Shown here piece after piece: positions 40,360-46,982 of a DNA stretch of 46,982 bases. The stretch covers positions 1 to 46,982 of the forward strand of contig NZ_JAQGNX010000165.1 of the NCBI RefSeq assembly GCF_028293835.1. The letters run 5' to 3'. A program made the position numbers and the translations under genes. The notes under the pieces were generated by a model. It did no database searches. It had not been told where the DNA came from and saw nothing but the letters and a program-made list of their open reading frames with translations. The DNA is from Pseudomonas sp. Its GTDB lineage: Bacteria > Pseudomonadota > Gammaproteobacteria > Pseudomonadales > Pseudomonadaceae. The first letter of the stretch is position 1. Each line of letters starts with the position of its first letter.

Positions 40360-40434
40360 ATGCAAAGCACTAAACGACTAGGCTATTGTGCTGACTCTGA
40401 CAATTTGAACAGCGAAAATTGGACTTGCTCATGA
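40360..40434 (+). CDS. 24-residue leader ORF coupled to the response regulator
   Basis: ATG at 40360 with a perfect AGGAGGT at 40348-40354, five bases upstream. It encodes 24 residues starting MQSTKRLGYCADSD and ending at TGA 40432-40434, which overlaps the ATG of the regulator as ATGA. The regulator's own ribosome site (GGA) is poor, so translation may depend on this leader. The peptide has two Cys and no recognisable motif; the coupling is the stronger inference than a peptide function. Confidence 0.6.
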   Translation: MQSTKRLGYCADSDNLNSENWTCS

Positions 40435-41057
40435 ATAAAGTGCTGATCGTGGATGATCACCCCGTCATTCGGCTTGCTGTACGCATGCTAATGGAGCGCC
40501 ATGGCTATGAAGTCATCGCGGAAACGGACAATGGCGTGGATGCCTTGCAACTTGCTCGCGAGCATTTACCCGATATCGTTATTTTGGACATCGGCATTCC
40601 GAAACTGGATGGGTTGGAAGTTATCGCTCGTCTGTCTGCGATGACGCTACCTTTCAGGGTGTTGATTCTGACTTCGCAAGCGCCGGGTCATTTCTCCATG
40701 CGCTGCATGCAGGCGGGGGCTGCGGGTTATGTGTGCAAGCAGCAAGACCTCACCGAACTGCTGAGTGCAATCAAGGCGGTGTTGTCCGGGTACAGCTATT
40801 TTCCGAACCAGGCACTGCACACTGTGCGCTCAAGCATGGGCAATGCCAGTGAGACGGACATGGTTGATCGGCTCTCCGGCCGGGAGATGATGGTGCTTCA
40901 GCAGCTGGCGCGGGGAAAGACCAACAAGGAGATTGCGGATGGAATGTTTCTTAGTAACAAGACTGTCAGCACTTACAAAACCCGTTTGCTGTTAAAACTC
41001 AACGCTCGCTCCTTGGTAGACCTGATCGAGCTAGCGCAACGCAACGGGTTGGTATGA
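40431..41057 (+). CDS. BvgA/EvgA-like NarL-family response regulator, orphan
   Basis: 208 residues. Receiver with VDDHP and phospho-acceptor Asp in ILDIGIPKLDGLEVIARL, conserved Thr/Lys positions (LTSQ, VCKQ), then a LuxR-type HTH (LSGREMMVLQQLARGKTNKEIADGMFLSNKTVSTYKTRLLLKLN). The closeness to Bordetella BvgA, from memory, is striking across both domains. No hybrid sensor kinase of the BvgS type is present in the window. Upstream 22-bp-spaced TGTAGGAA repeats and a coupled leader ORF are described separately. The regulon is unknown. Confidence 0.9.
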   Translation: MNKVLIVDDHPVIRLAVRMLMERHGYEVIAETDNGVDALQLAREHLPDIVILDIGIPKLDGLEVIARLSAMTLPFRVLILTSQAPGHFSMRCMQAGAAGYVCKQQDLTELLSAIKAVLSGYSYFPNQALHTVRSSMGNASETDMVDRLSGREMMVLQQLARGKTNKEIADGMFLSNKTVSTYKTRLLLKLNARSLVDLIELAQRNGLV

Positions 41058-41141
41058 TGACGTTCAGAGGCGTAAGGAAGGCGTATCAGGCAGGAAGATA
41101 CAGGGTGTACCAACCTTGATGATTCAAGGGTAAGGTTGCGC

Positions 41142-41169
41142 TAAAGCCTCTCGCGGACGAGAGGCTTTA
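41142..41169 (+). terminator. Terminator after the response regulator
   Basis: TAAAGCCTCTCG/CGAGAGGCTTTA, a perfect 12-bp stem with a CGGA loop. It also works for the opposite strand. Confidence 0.85.
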
Positions 41170-41204
41170 TACCGCATGCATTGATTTTACGACCACAAAA
41201 TATC

Positions 41205-41387
41205 TTATAAATCAAAGTCATAATCGGCCAATCTACGCTGCAAGCGTCGTTCTTCCAGTAGATTGTCAATGGTACGACGTTTACTCAAATTGGTTTTTGC
41301 CTGTTCCACAGGCGGTTGGTTTTCATCGTCCGTTTCAACCGCGACGAAATCGTCGTCCTCGTCCAGTTGCTCTTTGCCAGTGCTCAT
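41205..41387 (-). CDS. PA3496-family small acidic protein
   Basis: 60 residues, acidic at the front (EQLDEDDDFVAVETDDENQPP) and basic/helical at the back (SKRRTIDNLLEERRLQRRLADYDFDL). It corresponds in position, next to nth, and in sequence to PA3496, which databases label a putative envelope-integrity protein. There is no signal peptide or TM. The mechanism is unknown. Confidence 0.85.
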   Translation of the reverse strand: MSTGKEQLDEDDDFVAVETDDENQPPVEQAKTNLSKRRTIDNLLEERRLQRRLADYDFDL

Positions 41388-41492
41388 AAAGTGACTCCAG
41401 GCTTAGGCTCTCATTGGCGGACCTTATAGCGGCAAATCCTGACCGGGTAAAAAAGATTTTTTCAATCGATCACCTCTAAAAACTACTATCGC

Positions 41493-42131
41493 TCAATCGT
41501 CGGACGTTTTTTCCTTGAATTCACACAAGTCTTCAATCCTGCAACTGCCGCAGCGGGGCTTGCGGGCCTGGCACACGTAGCGTCCGTGGAGGATCAGCCA
41601 GTGATGGGCGTCAAGCAAGAAATCTTTAGGAACAAATTTCATAAGCTGGCGTTCTACTTCGACGACATTTTTGCCTTTGGCTATGCCTGTCCTGTTGCTG
41701 ACCCGAAAAATATGGGTATCCACTGCCATGGTCAACTGGCGAAAGGCTGTGTTGAGAACCACGTTCGCCGTTTTACGTCCGACACCAGGCAGCGCTTCCA
41801 ACTCTTCGCGGGTCTCAGGCACCTGCCCACCGTGCCGTTCGAGCAACAACCTGCAGGTTTCGATCACGTTTTTTGCTTTAGCGTTGTAAAGACCGATGGT
41901 TTTTATGTACTCGGAAAGCCCGGCAACGCCGAGGTCATAAATCGCCTGAGGGGTATTCGCCACGGGATAAAGGCGTGCAGTCGCTTTATTGACTCCGACA
42001 TCGGTCGATTGGGCGGAAAGGATCACGGAGATAAGCAGTTCGAAAGGCGAGCCATAGGCCAGTTCGGTTTTCGGTTCTGGATTGTCCTCATGCAGCCGAC
42101 GAAAAATTTCCAGGCGTTTAGCAGCGTTCAT
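41493..42131 (-). CDS. nth: Endonuclease III Nth
   Basis: 212 residues from the ATG at 42131, the usual length. The HhH motif LEALPGVGRKTANVVLN with catalytic Lys, the Asp in AVDTHIFRVSNR and the C-x6-C-x2-C-x5-C [4Fe-4S] cluster (CQARKPRCGSCRIEDLC) are complete. It removes oxidised pyrimidines from DNA. The frame is open to 42215 but the family begins at MNAAKRLEIF. It follows the RnfB-like gene on the same strand after 151 bases. Confidence 0.95.
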   Translation of the reverse strand: MNAAKRLEIFRRLHEDNPEPKTELAYGSPFELLISVILSAQSTDVGVNKATARLYPVANTPQAIYDLGVAGLSEYIKTIGLYNAKAKNVIETCRLLLERHGGQVPETREELEALPGVGRKTANVVLNTAFRQLTMAVDTHIFRVSNRTGIAKGKNVVEVERQLMKFVPKDFLLDAHHWLILHGRYVCQARKPRCGSCRIEDLCEFKEKTSDD

Positions 42132-42282
42132 GGATGCAGCGTTTCCTTGAAGGCGGAGGGGTAGATTAGCGCTTGGTAGCCGACACTTGGCGTTTACTTG
42201 GGCGAATGGGTCCAAACAATAGCGCAGTGGCTGACGGGGCGCTGGTGGCCGGCCACAATGCAGCGCTCAGTAGCGGGCGTAT

Positions 42283-43179
42283 TCATGATAAGCGTGTCGT
42301 GTGCGAGCCCACGACGACGTTGGGTTGCGTCACGGTGGTTGTTTCGAAGAAATTCAGAGCCTGCTCGGCCGCTTCGAACTCGCGCTGCAACTCTACCAGC
42401 TGTTGCTGCTGCTCCCGGGTTGGCGGGTGGCCAAAGGCTTTCAATGATTTGTTCAGTTGCGCGCGGTTCATGGCCAAGGTGATCTTGGCCTTTTTCAGCG
42501 CTTGGTCGCTGGCAGCCGCTTTTTGGGCGCGAATACGCTCGATGGCCGATTGCACCAGGTCGTTCGCCGTATCGGAGGCTACGGGTGCGGTTGCCACGCG
42601 TTGCGCACGTGCCAGACGTTCCCCCTGCCGCTTTTCTTCTTCTCGATGCATTCGATCGTTTCGTAGCTCGAAACGTCGGCGCGCATGGTTGCGTTTGGCC
42701 GTGCGTGCTTGTTGCTGCTCAGTACCAAAAGCCAAGCCGCCAACGATAGGCACGACACTACCAAGGGCTGTCTCGTTACCAAGGGGCAGCGCATGCATCT
42801 CGATGCAGTCCACTGGGCATGGCGCCACGCAAAGATCGCAACCGGTGCACTCGTCAATGATGACGGTGTGCATCAGTTTTGCCGCACCGAGAATCGCATC
42901 CACCGGGCAAGCCTGGATGCATTTGGTGCAACCGATGCATTCCGCTTCGCGAATGAACGCGACCTGCGCCGGTGCCGGGCCGCGCTGAATGTCCAGTTGG
43001 ATCACCGGCACTTTCAGCAAACGAGCGAGCGCGACGATGGTTTCGTCGCCACCAGGTGGGCATTTATTGATCGCTTCGCCAGCTGCGATCCCTTCTGCAT
43101 AGGGTTTGCAGCCGGGGTGGCCACATTTCCCGCATTGAGTTTGTGGCAACAGGGCGTCGATGCTGGTGATCAGGTTCAT
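42283..43179 (-). CDS. rnfB: Orphan RnfB/RsxB-like iron-sulfur protein
   Basis: 298 residues. The opening LPQTQCGKCGHPGCKPYAEGI...NKCPPGG is the RnfB [4Fe-4S] domain, followed by two ferredoxin clusters (CIGCTKCIQACPVDAI, CTGCDLCVAPCPVDCI). Then comes a basic, helical C-terminal region of about 150 residues (RRRFELRNDRMHREEEKRQGERLARAQ). The usual N-terminal membrane helix of RnfB is missing, so it should be soluble. No other rnf gene is in the window; in PAO1, a full rnf operon lies in this area as I recall. It may be an electron carrier for a SoxR-reducing or FeS-repair role. Confidence 0.88.
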   Translation of the reverse strand: MNLITSIDALLPQTQCGKCGHPGCKPYAEGIAAGEAINKCPPGGDETIVALARLLKVPVIQLDIQRGPAPAQVAFIREAECIGCTKCIQACPVDAILGAAKLMHTVIIDECTGCDLCVAPCPVDCIEMHALPLGNETALGSVVPIVGGLAFGTEQQQARTAKRNHARRRFELRNDRMHREEEKRQGERLARAQRVATAPVASDTANDLVQSAIERIRAQKAAASDQALKKAKITLAMNRAQLNKSLKAFGHPPTREQQQQLVELQREFEAAEQALNFFETTTVTQPNVVVGSHTTRLS

Positions 43180-43272
43180 GGCGTGAGCTTGATTTTTGTC
43201 ATGGGATGTCGAACGGATGACTGGCCTTCAGAAAAGATAGTACCGAGCAGGCTGAGCGTGTGCTTCTTGCAT

Positions 43273-43306
43273 AAAAAAGCCCACGAACGGTGAGGCTCGT
43301 GGGCTT
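43273..43306 (-). terminator. Terminator of metG
   Basis: AAGCCCACGA/TCGTGGGCTT, 10-bp stem with a T-run on the - strand, 10 bases after the metG stop. Confidence 0.9.
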
Positions 43307-43316
43307 GACGCAGGGT

Positions 43317-45359
43317 TTACTTGATTCGTTGGCCTGGCTTGGCACCGCTGTCCGGGCTAAGCAGGTAGATTTCCTCGCCTCCAGGGCCCGCCGCCATCAC
43401 CATCCCCTCGGAAATACCGAAACGCATTTTCCGTGGTTTGAGGTTGGCAATCATCATCGTCAAGCGGCCCTCAAGCTCGGCCGGGTTCGGATAGGCGCTC
43501 TTGATCCCGGAGAATACATTGCGCTGTTCATCGCCGATATCCAGGGTCAGACGCAGCAGTTTGTCGGCGCCTTCAACGTGTTCGGCCTTGAGGATCAATG
43601 CTACCCGAAGGTCGACCGCAGCGAACGCATCAAAGTCTATCTCGGCGGCCAGCGGTTCTTTGACCAATTCGCCATTGCCTTGCGGGGCAACCGAGGTCTG
43701 GCTGACGGTCAGGTCTTCTTTCGACGCATCGCTCATGGCCTGGACTTTTACCGGGTCAATTCGGGTCATCAGCGCAAGGAACGGATTGAGCTGATGATCG
43801 CTCAGCAGCGTCAGGTGATCGCCCCAGGTCAACGGCGCGACGTTGAGGAATTTCTCGGCATCGGCAGCCAGCAGCGGCAACACCGGCTTGAGGAAAATCA
43901 CCAGTTGGCGGAACAGGTTGATGCCCAGCGCGCAAACGGCCTGAACCTCATCTTGCTTGCCTTCCTGCTTGGCCAACGACCAGGGCGCCTTGTCGGCGAT
44001 GTAAGCGTTTGCGCGATCAGCCAGGCCCATGATTTCACGCATGGCGCGGGCGAAATCTCGCGCCTCGTACGCCTCTGCGATGCCTGGCGCAGCAGCGAGG
44101 AATGCGTCGGTCAGCTCGGGCGCTGCGTTGCCCGCAACCAACACACCGGCGTTACCTTTGTGGATGAACCCTGCACAACGGCTGGCAATGTTGACCACTT
44201 TGCCGATCAAGTCCGAGTTGACCTTCTGCACGAAGTCTTCGAGGTTCAGGTCCAGGTCATCGACCCCACGGCTGAGCTTGGCCGCGTAGTAGTAACGCAG
44301 GTATTCCGGCGGCAGATTGTCAAGGTAGGTACGGGCCTTGATAAAGGTCCCGCGAGATTTCGACATCTTCTGGCCATTGACGGTCAGGTAGCCGTGGACG
44401 TTGATTGCGGTTGGCTTACGGAAGCCTGCGCCTTCGAGCATGGCCGGCCAGAACAGCGCATGGAAATTAACGATGTCCTTGCCGATGAAATGGTACAGCT
44501 CGGTGGTGGAGTCCTTGGCCCAATACGCATCGAAATCCAGATCGGGGCGGCGTGCGCACAGGTTCTTGAAGCTGGCCATGTAGCCAATCGGCGCATCCAG
44601 CCACACATAGAAATACTTGCCCGGCTCACCAGGAATCTCGAAACCGAAATACGGCGCGTCCCGGGAGATGTCCCACTGTTGCAAGCCAGCATCCAGCCAT
44701 TCTGCGATTTTGTTCGCGACGGCTTCTTGCAGCGTGCCACTGCGGGTCCAGCTTTTCAGCATGGCGTCGAAGTCGGGCAATTTGAAGAAGAAGTGCTGCG
44801 ATTCCTTCAAGACCGGCGTGGCCCCGGAAATGGCTGATTTCGGGTTCTTCAGGTCAGTCGGCGCATAGGTCGCACCACATTTCTCGCAGTTATCACCATA
44901 TTGGTCTTCCGTGCCGCATTTCGGGCAGGTGCCCTTGATGAAGCGGTCGGCCAGGAACATCAGCTTTTCCGGGTCGAAATATTGAGTGATGGAGCGCGTA
45001 GCGATGTGCCCGGCATCGCGCAGTCGGGTGTAGATCATGCTCGACAACTCGCGATTTTCATCCGAGTGCGTAGAGTGGAAGTTATCGAAATCCACCAGGA
45101 AGTCGGCAAAGTCGGCGCTGTGTTCAGCCTTTACATTGTCGATCAGTTGTTCTGGAGTGATCCCTTCTTTTTCAGCACGCAGCATGATTGCCGAGCCGTG
45201 GGCATCATCCGCGCAGACGTAGATGCACTGATTGCCACGGTGCTTTTGAAAGCGCACCCACATGTCAGTCTGGATGTACTCAAGCATATGGCCAAGGTGG
45301 ATTGATCCATTGGCGTAGGGCAGGGCGCTGGTGACGAGGATCTTGCGTGGCTCGGACAT
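43317..45359 (-). CDS. metG: Methionyl-tRNA synthetase MetG
   Basis: 680 residues. HIGH-type HLGHMLEY, zinc knuckle CPKCGTEDQYGDNCEKCG, KMSKS in GQKMSKSRGTFI, and a C-terminal tRNA-binding (EMAP-like) domain from about residue 575 (EIDFDAFAAVDLRVALILKAE) make the long dimeric form. It charges tRNA(Met). It is divergent from apbC with 188 bases between them. Confidence 0.97.
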   Translation of the reverse strand: MSEPRKILVTSALPYANGSIHLGHMLEYIQTDMWVRFQKHRGNQCIYVCADDAHGSAIMLRAEKEGITPEQLIDNVKAEHSADFADFLVDFDNFHSTHSDENRELSSMIYTRLRDAGHIATRSITQYFDPEKLMFLADRFIKGTCPKCGTEDQYGDNCEKCGATYAPTDLKNPKSAISGATPVLKESQHFFFKLPDFDAMLKSWTRSGTLQEAVANKIAEWLDAGLQQWDISRDAPYFGFEIPGEPGKYFYVWLDAPIGYMASFKNLCARRPDLDFDAYWAKDSTTELYHFIGKDIVNFHALFWPAMLEGAGFRKPTAINVHGYLTVNGQKMSKSRGTFIKARTYLDNLPPEYLRYYYAAKLSRGVDDLDLNLEDFVQKVNSDLIGKVVNIASRCAGFIHKGNAGVLVAGNAAPELTDAFLAAAPGIAEAYEARDFARAMREIMGLADRANAYIADKAPWSLAKQEGKQDEVQAVCALGINLFRQLVIFLKPVLPLLAADAEKFLNVAPLTWGDHLTLLSDHQLNPFLALMTRIDPVKVQAMSDASKEDLTVSQTSVAPQGNGELVKEPLAAEIDFDAFAAVDLRVALILKAEHVEGADKLLRLTLDIGDEQRNVFSGIKSAYPNPAELEGRLTMMIANLKPRKMRFGISEGMVMAAGPGGEEIYLLSPDSGAKPGQRIK

Positions 45360-45547
45360 GGGGCTCGGCTACTTGAAGTGGAACGGAGGTCGGCCACTAT
45401 AAAGGTCTGGGCGATATTTTTCACCCCGCCGTCACATATTGACCGCATTCAACGCAACGTTAAGCTCATGGCTAAAACATGCCGAACGGCTGCATAAGGG
45501 GTAGGATAGCCGCCTGTTTTACTCAGTCTTTATTCTCGGGAGTAGCC

Positions 45548-46642
45548 ATGAGCGCCGTTAATCGCGCAGCGGTGGAAGCCGTTCTTCGCCAATATACCGA
45601 CCCTTATTTGAATCAGGATCCTGTCAGCGCTGGCTGTGTTCGTGCCATCGACATTCAGGGTGATCGCGTCGCCGTGCAGCTTGAACTCGGCTATGCCGCC
45701 GCGTTGTTCAAGAATGGCTGGGCGCAAATGCTGCAAATCGCCATCGAAGGGCTTGATGGCGTGTCGTCGGCCAAGGTCGAGGTGCGCAGCGTAATTGCCC
45801 CGCACAAGGCTCAGGAGCAGATCCCGGGCCTGGCCAATGTGAAAAACATTGTGGCGGTGGCCTCGGGGAAGGGCGGGGTGGGTAAATCCACTACTGCTGC
45901 GAACCTGGCGCTGGCGTTATCTCGCGAAGGGGCGCGGGTCGGCATTCTCGATGCCGATATCTACGGCCCAAGCCAAGGCGTGATGTTCGGCATCGCGGAA
46001 GGCACCCGGCCGAAAATCAAGGACCAAAAATGGTTCGTGCCCTTGGAATCCCATGGAATTCAAGTGATGTCCATGGCGTTTCTGACCGATGACAACACAC
46101 CAATGGTTTGGCGTGGGCCCATGGTTTCTGGCGCTCTGCTGCAATTGATTACGCAGACCGCGTGGGATGATCTGGACTATTTGGTTATCGACATGCCGCC
46201 AGGCACTGGGGATATTCAGCTGACACTGGCACAGAAAGTCCCGGTGGCGGGCGCTGTGATTGTCACCACACCGCAAGATCTGGCATTGCTGGATGCGAAG
46301 AAGGGCGTGGAGATGTTCCGTAAGGTGAACATTCCGGTGTTGGGCGTCGTGGAGAACATGGCGGTACACATTTGCTCTAACTGCGGTCATGCAGAGCATT
46401 TGTTTGGCGAAGGTGGCGGTCAGAAGCTGGCGGCGCAATACGACGTCGAGTTGCTGGCCTCATTGCCCTTGTCGATGTTGATTCGAGAGCAGGCGGACGG
46501 CGGCAAGCCTACGGTCATCGCTGAGCCTGAAAGCCAGATTGCTATGGTCTATCAGGAGCTGGCCCGGCATGTAGGTGCGCGGATCGTTCTGCAGGAAGCG
46601 CAATCGCAGGCAATGCCGAGCATTACCGTTAGCGACGACTAA
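45548..46642 (+). CDS. apbC: Iron-sulfur cluster carrier ApbC (Mrp)
   Basis: 364 residues with GGGAG seven bases before the ATG at 45548. An N-terminal MIP18/DUF59-type domain, the deviant Walker A VASGKGGVGKST, switch DADIYGPSQG, and the cluster-binding CSNCGH are present. It assembles and transfers [4Fe-4S] clusters with ATP hydrolysis. The PAO1 neighbour order metG-apbC is conserved. Confidence 0.95.
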   Translation: MSAVNRAAVEAVLRQYTDPYLNQDPVSAGCVRAIDIQGDRVAVQLELGYAAALFKNGWAQMLQIAIEGLDGVSSAKVEVRSVIAPHKAQEQIPGLANVKNIVAVASGKGGVGKSTTAANLALALSREGARVGILDADIYGPSQGVMFGIAEGTRPKIKDQKWFVPLESHGIQVMSMAFLTDDNTPMVWRGPMVSGALLQLITQTAWDDLDYLVIDMPPGTGDIQLTLAQKVPVAGAVIVTTPQDLALLDAKKGVEMFRKVNIPVLGVVENMAVHICSNCGHAEHLFGEGGGQKLAAQYDVELLASLPLSMLIREQADGGKPTVIAEPESQIAMVYQELARHVGARIVLQEAQSQAMPSITVSDD

Positions 46643-46648
46643 CGCTAG

Positions 46649-46673
46649 CTGTAGGAGCCGACGTGTTGGCGAG
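46649..46673 (+). repeat. Single REP half-unit after apbC
   Basis: CTGTAGGAGCCGACGTGTTG...GCGAG, one arm of the same family as the elements at 5042 and 22319, without its partner. Confidence 0.7.
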
Positions 46674-46727
46674 AGGTGTTGCGCAGTCTTATCAAACAAC
46701 GCATAACTTAGTGACTTAAAAATAATA

Positions 46728-46843
46728 TGTAGGAGCTGCCGAAGGCTGCGATTCGACCGGGAACCGGTCGCCCTCGTGATACCGCTGAAGGAGTGCCGGT
46801 CGCCCGCGACCCCGGCCTATCGCAGCCTTCGGCAGCTCCTACA
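46728..46843. repeat. Long-armed REP-type palindrome of a second family
   Basis: Perfect 25-bp arms (46728-46752 and 46819-46843) beginning TGTAGGAGCTGCCGAAGG flank 66 bases rich in ACCGG and CGGTCG. The arm shares TGTAGGAGC with the other family but then differs. Confidence 0.85.
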
Positions 46844-46930
46844 GATTTTTGTTTGCTGCGCGACAGCGAGGCGTCTGGACAAAGGGCGACCTCCTGCAGG
46901 GTCCTGCATTTACCCATAAATTACAGGCGT

Positions 46931-46964
46931 AAAAAAACCTCGCTTTTAAGGGCGAGGTTCTTTT
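46931..46964. terminator. Terminator at the window end
   Basis: AACCTCGC/GCGAGGTT stem (46936-46943, 46952-46959) with a CTTTTT run on the + strand and a stronger T-run on the - strand; it probably ends a gene coming in from beyond the window. Confidence 0.8.
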
Positions 46965-46982
46965 TAAGCGAATAAGTACAAG

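Noticed and set aside
40155..40373. + strand frame of 72 codons upstream of the regulator
   Set aside because: It has GGGAG upstream, but it runs across the TGTAGGAA repeats and the ribosome site of the 24-codon leader, and matches no family.
43290..44837. Long + strand open frame (515 codons) opposite metG
   Set aside because: It lies fully antisense to metG, whose catalytic motifs are certain; a codon-bias shadow.
1..46982. CRISPR array, prophage, insertion sequence, tRNA or rRNA
   Set aside because: No regularly spaced repeats, transposase or phage genes, cloverleaf or rRNA-like sequence were seen on reading.

Overview
The window is a chromosomal segment of a Pseudomonas, most likely of the P. 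fluorescens complex. The evidence is high-GC coding sequence on both strands, protein sequences that I recognise as pseudomonad (AatJMQP/AauRS, GlpFKRD, BfrB/Bfd, MotY, the PA3496 family), and palindromic repeats of the TGTAGGAGCCAAC...TTGGCGAG type between genes. Gene order in the right half (ABC ATPase, argF, small ORF, glutaredoxin, bfrB, bfd, rnt, pyrC, motY, argG, then PA3496-type gene, nth, rnfB, metG, apbC) follows the P. aeruginosa PAO1 order as I remember it. I see no CRISPR array, rRNA, tRNA, intact IS or prophage.

Layout. 24-4989: a FrnE-like thioredoxin-fold gene, then a tightly packed + strand cluster of GntR/UTRA regulator, ADP-ribosylglycohydrolase-family enzyme, NCS1 permease and PfkB kinase. 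Apart from the transporter type this matches E. coli yegTUVW. 5126-11384 (- strand): an NtrC-type sigma-54 activator and its sensor kinase, beside an operon of HAD phosphatase, class III aminotransferase and alpha/beta hydrolase. That operon is preceded by a near-consensus sigma-54 promoter and an upstream inverted repeat; a MipA-like outer-membrane gene diverges from it. 12469-13784: two small SMR/EamA-type membrane proteins and GlpM. 13822-20261: acidic amino-acid uptake, aatJ-aatQ-aatM-aatP-aauS-aauR, with a sigma-54 promoter and two AauR-type boxes upstream of aatJ. 20579-25674: glycerol catabolism, glpF-glpK-glpR-glpD, with candidate GlpR operators. 26061-29491: ybaK, a phzF-family gene, an iron/polyamine-type ABC ATPase and argF with an ArgR operator laid over its promoter. 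29826-38141: small hypothetical gene, molybdopterin oxidoreductase, grxD, bfrB, bfd (Fur box), rnt-pyrC, motY and argG (tandem ArgR sites).

38142-40430 is the least conserved-looking part: AT-richer, with a small two-helix membrane protein, a double-HTH protein, a doubtful small ORF and about 1 kb without a convincing gene. That 1 kb carries five TGTAG-type repeats, two pairs of them exactly 22 bp apart. They lie upstream of a BvgA/EvgA-like orphan response regulator. A 24-codon leader ORF with a perfect Shine-Dalgarno overlaps the regulator start as ATGA. From 41205 the core order resumes: PA3496-type gene, nth, a soluble orphan RnfB-like ferredoxin, metG and apbC, ending in a long palindromic REP-type element and a terminator.

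The most promising new biology is (i) the leader peptide and 22-bp-phased boxes of the BvgA/EvgA-like regulator, (ii) the sigma-54/two-component-controlled HAD-aminotransferase-hydrolase operon of unknown substrate, and (iii) the NCS1 version of the yegTUVW-type N-glycoside cluster. All functions are read from sequence and memory of families; no search was run.
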